This document shows positions 1 to 6,096 of a stretch of DNA of 11,727 nucleotides, one piece after another. The position numbers were made by a program, and so were the translations under genes. The notes under the pieces are model-generated. The model was not told the DNA's origin, did no database searches, and worked only from the letters and a program-made list of their open reading frames with translations. Where the stretch lies: positions 1 to 11,727 of the forward strand of contig VSNO01000143.1 in assembly GCA_009774375.1 (NCBI GenBank), in the 5' to 3' direction. Each line of letters begins with the position of its first letter. Position 1 is the stretch's first letter. This DNA is from Lachnospiraceae bacterium (GTDB lineage: Bacteria > Bacillota > Clostridia > Lachnospirales > Lachnospiraceae).

Positions 1-74
1 CGCCTACGTTTTTTCTCCTACAATCTTGAAGAAATATCCTGCGCAATCTGAGCACTTATTTTCCTACAATTCCT
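1..74. repeat. Right arm of a diverged near-palindromic MITE-like repeat
   Basis: Bases 2-74 align with 11237-11310, the right arm of the palindromic repeat near the other end of the window. The match is about 70 percent by eye with one or two small gaps, and the best block is around GAAATATCCTGCGCAAT (31-47) against the same segment at 11266-11282. The left arm would lie before base 1. The end, CAATTCCT, corresponds to the terminal CAGTTCCT of the better copy. Coding sequence of a broken hydrolase begins immediately after it, so the repeat may mark the point where that gene was cut. Confidence 0.6.
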
Positions 75-75
75 T

Positions 76-207
76 AGCGATTCCGCCGGCTCCGATGATG
101 ATTTGGTTCCAGTCGAATACGCAAAATACAAGGACGATCCCCGCTTCCGTTTTATTTCTTTCGAGGATAAGGGACATACACCGTCTTCCCTGCTCGTTTT
201 ATCCTGA
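76..207 (+). pseudogene. C-terminal remnant of an alpha/beta hydrolase
   Basis: An open plus-strand frame of 43 codons ends in TGA at 205-207 and has no start codon with a ribosome binding site. Its translation contains DDDLVPVEYAKY, then KDDPRFRFISFEDKGH. This resembles the end of alpha/beta hydrolases, where an acidic DD/DE-VP segment carries the catalytic Asp and a late GH carries the catalytic His. Everything upstream, including the nucleophile region, is missing and replaced by the repeat at 1-74. It is the only sign of a plus-strand gene in this part. The family assignment rests on motif resemblance alone; the fragment is too short for certainty and is surely non-functional. Confidence 0.45.
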
Positions 208-221
208 AAGATCTGAACATT

Positions 222-269
222 AAAAATGGGACTATCGGCAAATAGCATTGATTTCCGACAGTCCCATTT
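222..269 (-). terminator. Rho-independent terminator of the GNAT operon
   Basis: On the minus strand a 15-bp stem (arms 255-269 and 224-238, one G-T type mismatch) encloses a 16-nt loop and is followed by TTTTT (226-222). It lies 18 nt after the acetyltransferase stop codon. The loop is larger than usual for a terminator, but position and T-tract fit. Confidence 0.7.
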
Positions 270-286
270 GAATGTCCATACATTTC

Positions 287-790
287 TTATAGTGTTATCC
301 AGACGTAATTTCGCTCTTCCGTCGTCTTTTCGATCTTCCCGCCATTTGCCAGTGCGACATGGAGTGATGGCGTGTTCCCGTTGTGGATCGTGAGCAGAAG
401 TCGGTCTATGCCCATTTTTCTGCTTTCGTCGATCAAGAGGGACAGAAGGACTTTTCCAAGCCCTCTGTTTCTGTCTGACGGACGTATGGAATATCCGATA
501 TTTCCGCCCTGTTCCAACAGTTTGTCTGTCAGGAAATGGCGCACACTGCCGCAGCCGACAGGTCTGCCGTCCTCAAACAGCCAGAAGGTTGTCGCGGGTA
601 CTTTCCAGCCGTCGACAATGCCAGTCTGTTCCGCGTTTTGTACCTTGCCCTTGAGCCATTCCTTATATTCGTGGAAACGCATGCCCGCAGCCTGGTTGAT
701 GAAACCGTTCTCATCAGCGGGCAGCTCCTGCAGCATTTCATAGATATCCATGCCGTCCGTGACAGCAGCTTTTCTCAATTCGATTCCCAT
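287..790 (-). CDS. GNAT-family N-acetyltransferase
   Basis: The 167-residue product is the usual length for a single-domain GNAT acetyltransferase, a cytoplasmic enzyme moving an acetyl group from acetyl-CoA to an amine. The acetyl-CoA pyrophosphate-binding loop is visible as R107-N-R-G110-L-G112 (motif A, RxxGxG), preceded by the beta-strand NIGYSIRP. A motif B-like region follows at N137-GNTPSLHVALANGG. The N-terminal half (residues 25-70) is longer than minimal GNATs. The ATG start has GGGAGGA 7 nt upstream. The gene starts 22 nt after the hydrolase stop, so it is probably co-transcribed with it, and it is followed by a terminator. The substrate cannot be inferred from the sequence. Confidence 0.9.
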   Translation of the reverse strand: MGIELRKAAVTDGMDIYEMLQELPADENGFINQAAGMRFHEYKEWLKGKVQNAEQTGIVDGWKVPATTFWLFEDGRPVGCGSVRHFLTDKLLEQGGNIGYSIRPSDRNRGLGKVLLSLLIDESRKMGIDRLLLTIHNGNTPSLHVALANGGKIEKTTEERNYVWITL

Positions 791-812
791 TGTAAGTTCC
801 TCCCTCTAAGAT

Positions 813-1625
813 TTACAGCTCCTTAACCAGATCTTCGATCAGATGATTGATAATTTCCGGCTGATCTGTGTTTGAATTATGACCTGCATTTTTGATCCAT
901 TTTAATGGAATATTGGTATTCCGGTGCCAGGCTTTATTATATCTGATGCACGAACCGGCGCGATCTTTCTCGCCGCAGATGAGTAATGCAGGGCATCTGA
1001 TTTCGTATGGCAGATCTGCTTCTATTGCATTGGCAAGAATCTTGAAGCCGTGACCGGCAATCTGTGAATACCGCCTTTTGTCCCCGTCGTATACCATCAT
1101 GATTTTATGCATTAGCTTTCTGCCGTATCGCGATACTGCGACACCGTTTGTTCCGGTCTTTAACAGGGATTTCCACGGATAATAAAAGTAAACGGGTTCC
1201 ATTCGCTTTAATAACCAGATCTCCGGTTTCGTTATATATTTTCTCTGTAATGGGGCTGAATCAATGGAAACAAATCCTTTTAAATGCTCAGGATACAACT
1301 GGGCATACGCCTGTCCGACGTATCCGCCCATGGACTGTCCTATGATAACTGGATCTGCTATTTTTTCCAGCGCAAGGATCTCGTTCAGCCATTTTGCCAG
1401 ATCCATCAGATCAAAGTCAAATCGAAACGGCCACGACGCCGCGTGTGCAGGCGCGTCCCACACAAAAACGTTGTACTTGTCTTTAAAGTATCTGATCTGT
1501 CTGCCAAACAATCTGTGGTCTGCTGTCAGGCCAGGCAGAAAGACCAGTGTTATGGCATCGATATCAATGACATGGATCCAGTAGTGAATCATGCCCGATG
1601 AAGTTGTGTATGTTCTTTCTAACAA
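813..1625 (-). CDS. Alpha/beta hydrolase, TTG start
   Basis: This 270-residue protein has the full alpha/beta-hydrolase layout. The nucleophile elbow G96-Q-S98-M-G-G places the catalytic Ser at 98; the acid is probably D221 (in ICGEKD) and the base H249 (in NAGHN). The oxyanion strand reads VFLPGLTADHR (28-38), where many relatives have HG. There is no signal peptide, so it is probably a cytoplasmic esterase, lipase-like or C-C hydrolase of unknown substrate. The start is TTG at 1625: AAGGAGG sits 9 nt upstream, whereas the first internal ATG (residue 12) has no binding site and would trim the first strand. It lies 33 nt after the 205-residue gene and 22 nt before the GNAT gene, so the three probably form one operon. 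Confidence 0.9.
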   Translation of the reverse strand: MLERTYTTSSGMIHYWIHVIDIDAITLVFLPGLTADHRLFGRQIRYFKDKYNVFVWDAPAHAASWPFRFDFDLMDLAKWLNEILALEKIADPVIIGQSMGGYVGQAYAQLYPEHLKGFVSIDSAPLQRKYITKPEIWLLKRMEPVYFYYPWKSLLKTGTNGVAVSRYGRKLMHKIMMVYDGDKRRYSQIAGHGFKILANAIEADLPYEIRCPALLICGEKDRAGSCIRYNKAWHRNTNIPLKWIKNAGHNSNTDQPEIINHLIEDLVKEL

Positions 1626-1634
1626 TTTAACCCG

Positions 1635-1641
1635 CCTCCTT
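1635..1641 (-). promoter_or_regulatory. Ribosome binding site fixing the TTG start
   Basis: AAGGAGG on the minus strand lies 9 nt before the TTG at 1625 and decides the start of the alpha/beta hydrolase. It directly abuts the repeat-like sequence at 1641-1659. Confidence 0.75.
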
Positions 1642-1659
1642 AAAACTTGTTTGAAAAAT
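1641..1659 (+). repeat. Degenerate copy of the TAGAGCGTGTTTGAAA repeat end
   Basis: The plus-strand sequence TAAAACTTGTTTGAAAAAT matches 16 of 19 positions of the repeat end at 11073-11091 (TAGAGCGTGTTTGAAAAAT). It lies between the 205-residue gene, whose stop codon occupies 1659-1661, and the hydrolase ribosome binding site. No partner end is visible nearby, so it may be a solo remnant, or a chance AT-rich match. Confidence 0.35.
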
Positions 1660-2276
1660 CATTCCCGGCTGCCCGCAAAAGATCCAAAAATATCATGATA
1701 GATATTCTGCGTATGATTCGTCAGGATCGACAGTTTTTCATTTTCAGCACGCAACTGCTCGATCTGCTCCATATTCTTATCAGGCTCCGCCAGCAGCTTT
1801 GCCAGATGATCCAGCTCACACAGTTCGCTTTCGCTCAATGCCTGCAGTCCGCCCCTGAGATACAGCGGCTGATACGAATAAAAAATCTCATTGTTCATCA
1901 GTGCATGGAAATCCATGATCAGGTATTCACAGACACCTGTCAAAAGATCGGGCACGAACACGTCCAGCTTTTTATCCAGCGTATTGTGCCTCAGACCAAG
2001 CCAGGCTTCCGAGGCCGTGACAAATTTCCGGCGCGGCAGGCCAAACTGACTGTAGCCAAAACGCTGCCTCGGATAGGACGATATTTTTCCGAAATACGTC
2101 TCCTCCAGATACGAAGATGGCTCTGTAAAGTACATGACCGGGTGGGTGATCTGGTCACAGACCAGCATCCCAATGGAGGGTATATCGTCCGGCAGCGATA
2201 TGACAAACTCCTTATAATATCCCACATCCGTGTAGACACTGGTCTCCAGATAGCGCTGATACAATTTTTCATTCAT
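1659..2276 (-). CDS. Hypothetical protein of 205 residues
   Basis: I do not recognise this family with confidence. The protein is soluble, with no signal peptide or membrane segment. Residues 10-50 (YTDVGYYKEF, then LPDDIPSIGMLVCDQI) weakly recall a short domain found at the start of some transglutaminase-like proteins, but no Cys-His-Asp catalytic arrangement follows. The middle contains a distinctive MDFHALMNNEIFYS segment, and residues 160-190 are charged and probably helical or coiled coil (EQIEQLRAENEKL). The ATG start has AGGAGG 14 nt upstream, a long spacing, with no alternative in-frame start between. A good promoter (2330-2358) precedes it. It is first in a likely operon with the hydrolase and the acetyltransferase. 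Confidence 0.8.
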   Translation of the reverse strand: MNEKLYQRYLETSVYTDVGYYKEFVISLPDDIPSIGMLVCDQITHPVMYFTEPSSYLEETYFGKISSYPRQRFGYSQFGLPRRKFVTASEAWLGLRHNTLDKKLDVFVPDLLTGVCEYLIMDFHALMNNEIFYSYQPLYLRGGLQALSESELCELDHLAKLLAEPDKNMEQIEQLRAENEKLSILTNHTQNIYHDIFGSFAGSRE

Positions 2277-2329
2277 ATGATTCTCTATAACCTCCTACCA
2301 TTTTCTGAGTAGGCGCCTGCTCTGATAAG

Positions 2330-2358
2330 ATACTATCAAATTAAAAAAATTACGTCAA
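2330..2358 (-). promoter_or_regulatory. Sigma-A-type promoter of the 205-residue gene operon
   Basis: On the minus strand TTGACG (2358-2353) and TAGTAT (2335-2330) are separated by 17 nt, about 54 nt before the ATG at 2276. The -35 box begins only 5 bp from the end of the MITE-like element at 2364, so the element forms the upstream region of the promoter. Confidence 0.6.
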
Positions 2359-2363
2359 TGCTT

Positions 2364-2464
2364 TAGAGCGTGTTTGAAACTTCTTGACAACTGTGCCGGA
2401 CTTAGCAGCAGCGAGGACAGGAAACCCGTGCAGAGGATGGGACCGAATTTTCAGACACGCCCTA
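2364..2464. mobile_element. 101-bp MITE-like element with 16-bp inverted ends
   Basis: The ends are TAGAGCGTGTTTGAAA (2364-2379) and, inverted, TTTCAGACACGCCCTA (2449-2464); they match at 14 of 16 positions. The outermost TA on both sides could be a duplicated TA target, as produced by IS630/Tc1-mariner transposases. There is no room for a transposase, so it would be moved in trans. The interior includes 46 bp (2379-2424) identical to part of the broken gene at 5050-5400. It occupies the whole gap between the lipoprotein gene and the next operon's promoter, and its right end supplies the TAG stop of the lipoprotein gene. Confidence 0.55.
2379..2424 (+). repeat. 46-bp perfect direct repeat, copy 1 (inside the MITE)
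   Basis: Identical base for base to 5310-5355, with homology stopping sharply on both sides. In one frame it encodes LLDNCAGLSSSEDRK, which belongs naturally to the reading frame of the broken gene at copy 2, so copy 2 looks like the source. Confidence 0.9.
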
Positions 2465-3700
2465 ATACTTCAACAACACCGCTTCCTGCGGAATATCATT
2501 TTGACCTCCCATACAGACCATACATGCCCGCAGATCCGGAAACAGACAGATCTGTGGGGATCGATAGAACATCTCCTCCCGGTCATCCCGGATCACATCT
2601 TTATGGATCAGTGAAAAGTCTTCCGTCCGCCAGATCGAAACCTCCAACTGGTACGTGTCCAGAGCCGCCGTGGCAAACACTGTTCCGTCATCTGAGAAAA
2701 AGGGACCGCTGACCGGCAGCGCACTCCCGATCTCTTTATGATAAACCGCCTTCCCTGTCTCTGTATCGACAAATCCCATTCCGCCCTGGAAAAATATGCT
2801 GTCCTCCCCGAGCAGCAGCTTTCCATCTCCATACCCGGTCGCCGCTCCAAGATCGCATTCAAGGATATGGTTTTCCAGCCCCGTCCCATCGATGCCGCTC
2901 CTGCCCCATGAAGCTGCCGAACTTCCATTCTGATCTGTCTGTCCCGTAAATATTACCTGACTGTTGTCCGCATCAAAGAAGATGGCATTGACCCCCAAAA
3001 GCTCCGGGCATTTACTCTCCTTGCCCTTCCCAAGCAGTTCCGCTATTTTCTCACCTTTGAGATCATATATATTAAGCCCCTCCCACAGATCATAACACCC
3101 AAGCATCGTACCGTCTGTAGAGACCGACCACACAGCTATATCGGCATTTTCCACGATATCGTTCAGCAAAATACTGCGTGTCTCTTTGAGAGAATCATCA
3201 TAAAACACCCCCCAGTGCTCCATGCTGTCCCCGACAACCTCTATCAACTGTGCCTCTCCGCCAGCCGCTATGTCACCGTCGGGATCTTCATTCGTGATCC
3301 CGCCTATCACACAATATCCCCCGTGATATGGGTACACGTCAGCACTTTGCCAGTTCTTTGTTTTTGTCTCCCCTCTGATCTGCGCCGACGCCACATCATA
3401 GAGATACAGCATGTCCTCATCCTCCTTTAGAACAAGCAGGATATTACCTTTCCCTTTCCAGATGCGGATACTCTGCCCATCAAACAGTTCCCTGTTCAGC
3501 GCCTGTATTTCGCCCGCCTGCTGCTGTTGCGGCACCGCCACGTCCCCGGTCTGTGATACATTATTGAAAATATCATTCATGTCCACCTGCGCCGTATTTG
3601 TCCCCTCTGCGATCTGTTTTGCCGACTGCTCCATGCCGCACGCAGTCATGCCGCTGACCACCAGCAGCACTGACACCGTTTTGATCCATTTATCTTTCAT
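2462..3700 (-). CDS. Lipoprotein, possibly beta-propeller, in the ECF sigma operon
   Basis: The protein of 412 residues begins MKDKWIKTVSVLLVVSG and has a lipobox MTAC with the lipidated Cys at residue 21, so it should be anchored outside the membrane. The mature part shows repeated blade-like strands (ILLVLKEDEDMLYLYDVASA, MLGCYDLWEGLNIYDLKGEK, AIFFDADNSQVIFTGQ, SIFFQGGMGFVDTETGKAVY), suggesting a WD40- or TolB-like propeller; this fold is inference. The start at 3700 is chosen because GGGAGGGG lies just upstream and the signal peptide begins there; a longer frame from 3736 lacks both. It lies 49 nt after the anti-sigma gene, so is third in that operon. The TAG stop lies inside the inverted end of the adjacent MITE, so the original C-terminus may have been different. 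Confidence 0.85.
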   Translation of the reverse strand: MKDKWIKTVSVLLVVSGMTACGMEQSAKQIAEGTNTAQVDMNDIFNNVSQTGDVAVPQQQQAGEIQALNRELFDGQSIRIWKGKGNILLVLKEDEDMLYLYDVASAQIRGETKTKNWQSADVYPYHGGYCVIGGITNEDPDGDIAAGGEAQLIEVVGDSMEHWGVFYDDSLKETRSILLNDIVENADIAVWSVSTDGTMLGCYDLWEGLNIYDLKGEKIAELLGKGKESKCPELLGVNAIFFDADNSQVIFTGQTDQNGSSAASWGRSGIDGTGLENHILECDLGAATGYGDGKLLLGEDSIFFQGGMGFVDTETGKAVYHKEIGSALPVSGPFFSDDGTVFATAALDTYQLEVSIWRTEDFSLIHKDVIRDDREEMFYRSPQICLFPDLRACMVCMGGQNDIPQEAVLLKY

Positions 3701-3749
3701 CGTATCCCCTCCCTTTCGATCGTCATAGCTTCCCATGCACAGACATCAC

Positions 3750-4370
3750 CTACGGCCACGGAATCCCAAGCTCATCCTTGGCGTTTTCCAGCCAGTCAGG
3801 ATTGATCGTCTCCCCGACCTTCCCCGATGTAAAGTATCCTCCGATCCAGCCTGGATCTTTCGTCGCATCATAAAGAAATTCTGCGTATCCAAACGTCTCC
3901 GGTGCACCGCCAACGATCAGATAATGCGTGATTCCCTCACCGTCGGTATAGTCATAAATATACGCCCTAACCTCGGAAACCTGACTCGTAATGTCAATAT
4001 TCTCCCCATTTGCGGTGAACCAAAGATGTCCATTCTGATACACTGCCGGCGCCGTCATGTCCGAAGTGTCCAGAGCGGCAGTCCCGACCAGGTTCCCTTC
4101 TTCATCTACCTCCTCCGTAAAAATGGCATTGTTCGCCCAGGACATCACCCGGCTTATGAAACCGCTCCCCGTGTATGCATACACGGTTGCATCTGCGGCC
4201 ACAAGGATCATCGCTGCGGCCAATGCCGCCGCAAATCCGTGTTTCCACCTGTATCCCGTCACATATTTTTTCCTGTCCGCTCTCTTGCACTGCATTGCCT
4301 GCTCGATGCGGCTGCTGCACTCCTCCGGCATCCGGATCTGCTCATATACTTCCTGAAATCTTTCCTTCAT
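3750..4370 (-). CDS. Probable membrane-bound anti-sigma factor
   Basis: The 206-residue protein has a charged N-terminal region of about 45 residues (ERFQEVYEQIRMPEECSSRI), one membrane segment at about residues 45-67 (FAAALAAAMILVAADATVYAY) and an outer domain of about 140 residues. This layout is typical of single-pass anti-sigma factors that hold an ECF sigma factor at the membrane. The ATG at 4370 shares one base with the sigma stop codon (TGATG), indicating translational coupling; GGAGGAGG lies 7 nt upstream, inside the sigma gene. A TTG one codon earlier is possible but sits too close to that site. No zinc-binding ZAS motif (HxxxCxxC) is seen, so it is not of the classic zinc type. The role comes from context and topology, not recognised homology. 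Confidence 0.75.
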   Translation of the reverse strand: MKERFQEVYEQIRMPEECSSRIEQAMQCKRADRKKYVTGYRWKHGFAAALAAAMILVAADATVYAYTGSGFISRVMSWANNAIFTEEVDEEGNLVGTAALDTSDMTAPAVYQNGHLWFTANGENIDITSQVSEVRAYIYDYTDGEGITHYLIVGGAPETFGYAEFLYDATKDPGWIGGYFTSGKVGETINPDWLENAKDELGIPWP

Positions 4371-4834
4371 CAATAGACCTCCTCCCTTAACTCTGCCTCC
4401 AATACCTGTCTCGCCCGGGACAGCCTCGTTGTGACGGCAGTGCCCGAAATATGTAAGATGTCCGCGATCTCCTTCACGGTATACCCCTCATAGTAAAACA
4501 GATACACCACAATGCGGTATTTGGGCTTCAGCTTCCTGATGCTCTCCCAGATACCCTGCAGCACAGGCTGTTCAGACAATATTTCTTCCGCCTCCTCATC
4601 CAACGGCTCAGTCCGCTTCCTCCAGACTGACCGCAGAAGACTCCTGCACTGGTTGGCAGTCACCTGCATCAGCCACGCCTTTTCTTTGCCGGGCGTGATC
4701 CCGCTCTGTTCCATCAGTTTCAGAAAGACCGTCTGGCACACGTCCTCCGCATCATGAACCGAGTGGGTATAGCTGACCGCCAGCCTGTACACATCATCTT
4801 TATATAGATGAAACAGTTCCATCACATCATGCAT
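4370..4834 (-). CDS. ECF (group 4) RNA polymerase sigma factor
   Basis: The 154-residue protein has the two domains of an extracytoplasmic-function sigma factor. Sigma-2 is at about residues 5-70 and includes AEDVCQTVFLKL, the core-binding and -10-recognition part. Sigma-4 is at about 97-150, with KYRIVVYLFYYEGYTVKEIA followed by the helix-turn-helix DILHISGTAVTTRLSRAR, which reads the -35 element. It directs RNA polymerase to a small set of promoters, usually including its own. The ATG start has AGGAG 8-9 nt upstream. It is the first gene of a three-gene operon with the probable anti-sigma factor and a lipoprotein. A promoter of ECF type lies just upstream (4878-4904). The trigger signal is unknown. 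Confidence 0.93.
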   Translation of the reverse strand: MHDVMELFHLYKDDVYRLAVSYTHSVHDAEDVCQTVFLKLMEQSGITPGKEKAWLMQVTANQCRSLLRSVWRKRTEPLDEEAEEILSEQPVLQGIWESIRKLKPKYRIVVYLFYYEGYTVKEIADILHISGTAVTTRLSRARQVLEAELREEVY

Positions 4835-4877
4835 AAATACATCTCCTTTCTCCTCCTGTTTGAGATCTCATAGATAA

Positions 4878-4904
4878 GACGCATCAGCTTTCCCTGCTGT
4901 CACA
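4878..4904 (-). promoter_or_regulatory. Candidate autoregulated ECF promoter
   Basis: On the minus strand TGTGAC (4904-4899) and CGTC (4881-4878) are separated by 17 nt, with a run of T and A just upstream (4905-4918). Bacillus ECF promoters of the SigW/SigX/SigV group have AAC-type -35 and CGTA/CGTC-type -10 elements, so this is the expected form for a self-activating sigma operon. The -10 lies about 44 nt before the ATG. No good TTGACA/TATAAT pair competes with it here. Confidence 0.55.
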
Positions 4905-4989
4905 TTTTTTCAAAAAAAACGAAAGAGCATATCTACCGCATTAAAAAAATCCATGGCGCCTTCATTGCCCTATTATTTTTCGTATGATA

Positions 4990-5018
4990 TTGTACACAAA
5001 TGTGCAATGTGATATACT
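4990..5018 (+). promoter_or_regulatory. Extended -10 promoter in front of the broken plus-strand gene
   Basis: TTGTAC (4990-4995) and TATACT (5013-5018) are 17 nt apart, with TGA directly before the -10 (extended -10). AGGAAAGGAAG (5030-5040) follows, 9 nt before a TTG start at 5050. The signals of the lost gene seem intact although the gene itself is broken. Confidence 0.5.
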
Positions 5019-5049
5019 GAAAGCTAAACAGGAAAGGAAGCATATTTTA

Positions 5050-5400
5050 TTGGAAATACAGGACAATATACAATGGCATCCCGCATCCCGCATTCTGCTC
5101 TGCGATGGAGCTGGAACTGCGTGAACAGAAAGAATATCTGACCTATGAACGCGAACATAATCTTGGTAAGATGCCGTTAAAAAAGGCATCTACCGCATCG
5201 ATGATCTGATCTTTCCGATACAGGTTCTTGTGACGAGAGAACTTGACAAGGAATCCCATATATGGATCACATCCCTGACACGGTCGTTGAACCGGAAAGA
5301 CGCGCAGGGACTTCTTGACAACTGTGCCGGACTTAGCAGCAGCGAGGACAGGAAAAATGCGGATTCCATTGTCAATGTGGCATCAGAAGCCAAAAAACAT
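5050..5400 (+). pseudogene. Broken gene of a PD-(D/E)XK-like Lachnospiraceae protein family
   Basis: Three fragments of one protein can be read. From TTG 5050 the frame gives EIQDNIQWHPA, then TCCCGCA is duplicated in tandem (5079-5085 and 5086-5092), shifting the frame to FCSAMELELREQKEYL and on to EHNLGKMPLK. At the A-run 5179-5184 the frame jumps to KGIYRIDDLIFPIQVLVTRE and on to ESHIWITSLTRSLNRKD and NADSIVNVASEA (near 5390). From memory, long relatives have about 120 residues between the second and third parts, including an ExK-type nuclease core; that core is missing here, implying an internal deletion. The family assignment (PD-(D/E)XK or Rpn-like, transposase-associated) is from recollection and uncertain; that the gene is broken is clear. 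The end is not defined and merges with the PilZ terminator. Confidence 0.6.
5310..5355 (+). repeat. 46-bp perfect direct repeat, copy 2 (inside the broken gene)
   Basis: Identical to 2379-2424 inside the MITE-like element. Here the sequence is in frame with the protein on both sides (SLNRKDAQG before, NADSIVNV after), so this is the native context. Confidence 0.9.
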
Positions 5401-5438
5401 CCGGGATCTCTCCCAGATGTCGTATTTTCCTGTAGCAT

Positions 5439-5475
5439 AAAAAGATCTGTCAGATATTCCGCGAAAGTGACAGAT
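5439..5475 (-). terminator. Rho-independent terminator of the PilZ gene
   Basis: On the minus strand a perfect 8-bp stem (ATCTGTCA, 5475-5468, with TGACAGAT, 5452-5445) has a 15-nt loop and is followed by C and TTTTT (5443-5439). It starts directly after the PilZ stop codon at 5477-5479. Confidence 0.7.
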
Positions 5476-5476
5476 T

Positions 5477-6049
5477 TCATTCCTGCTGAACCCGCTGAAC
5501 CTGGCGGATCCTGCACCCGTAATCCGCAGTCATTCCATCACTGTTCGTTACCCGGACCACCTCACACTGCATTTTCAGCTCGCCAATATTCGTTTTGAGC
5601 AGCAGCGCGTAGCTCTCACCGATCTGAAAACAGCCGTCATCCGCATGGAGCAAAATACCCGTAGAGCTCATGTTGACGGTCTTGATCGGCATTGGCTTCT
5701 GAAACGGCACCTCATTCCCGTCTATGTACACACCCTCGACGCTGCCCTCCAGGCCAAGTGAATATCGGACTGCATGGCGTTCCTCTATCGACTCATATTT
5801 TCCCAGAAAGACCTCGATCTCATCACCCTTCTGCATTTCCCGGATCGTCCCATTGCATTTGTACAGATAGCTCTCGGCAAAAACAAAAGCGTAGATCTGA
5901 TAAAATTTTCTCTTCGGAATACTCTGCGACGAAATGATCACAGAGTTGACCGAACTATTGTACCGAATCACCTCCGTATCCGCGAGTGTCCGGTTATCAG
6001 CTGCATCTTTGATAATAATCCTATGATTTTTGATTTCTCTCTCAAGCAT
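5477..6049 (-). CDS. PilZ-domain protein, probable c-di-GMP receptor
   Basis: The 190-residue protein has an N-terminal beta-rich domain (about 1-88) of the YcgR/YpfA-like type and a PilZ domain from about 90 to 185. Both c-di-GMP-binding motifs are present: R91-HAV-R95 (RxxxR) and N126-M-S128-S-T-G131 ([D/N]xSxxG). Proteins of this design bind cyclic di-GMP and change motility, adhesion or polysaccharide output, often by touching the flagellar motor. No signal peptide or membrane segment is present, so it is cytoplasmic. The ATG start has GGAGG 9 nt upstream. It stands alone with its own terminator. A TATAAT sequence (6101-6096, minus strand) about 47 nt upstream could be its -10, but no good -35 accompanies it. 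No diguanylate cyclase lies in the window, so the signal must be made elsewhere. Confidence 0.88.
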   Translation of the reverse strand: MLEREIKNHRIIIKDAADNRTLADTEVIRYNSSVNSVIISSQSIPKRKFYQIYAFVFAESYLYKCNGTIREMQKGDEIEVFLGKYESIEERHAVRYSLGLEGSVEGVYIDGNEVPFQKPMPIKTVNMSSTGILLHADDGCFQIGESYALLLKTNIGELKMQCEVVRVTNSDGMTADYGCRIRQVQRVQQE

Positions 6050-6096
6050 TACTCCAAACCTCCATTGACTGTCCTATAAATTTTCTGTCTTTTTTA

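Noticed and set aside
1647..2312. 221-codon plus-strand open frame
   Set aside because: It lies opposite the 205-residue gene, has no ribosome binding site, and its translation has the low-complexity look of an antisense frame.
3701..3736. Longer start of the lipoprotein (12 extra residues)
   Set aside because: The extension puts charged residues before the signal peptide, and the ribosome binding site lies within it, directly before the ATG at 3700.
3735..4376. 213-codon plus-strand open frame opposite the anti-sigma gene
   Set aside because: The minus-strand gene has coupling to sigma, a strong ribosome binding site and a membrane segment; the plus frame is rich in Arg, His and Pro and is a shadow.
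5179..5184. Programmed frameshift at the A-run of the nuclease-like gene
   Set aside because: A separate 7-bp duplication already breaks the frame upstream, and a large middle part seems to be missing, so decay explains it better.
4962..5189. 75-codon minus-strand frame
   Set aside because: It covers the promoter and start of the broken plus-strand gene, has no ribosome binding site and resembles nothing.
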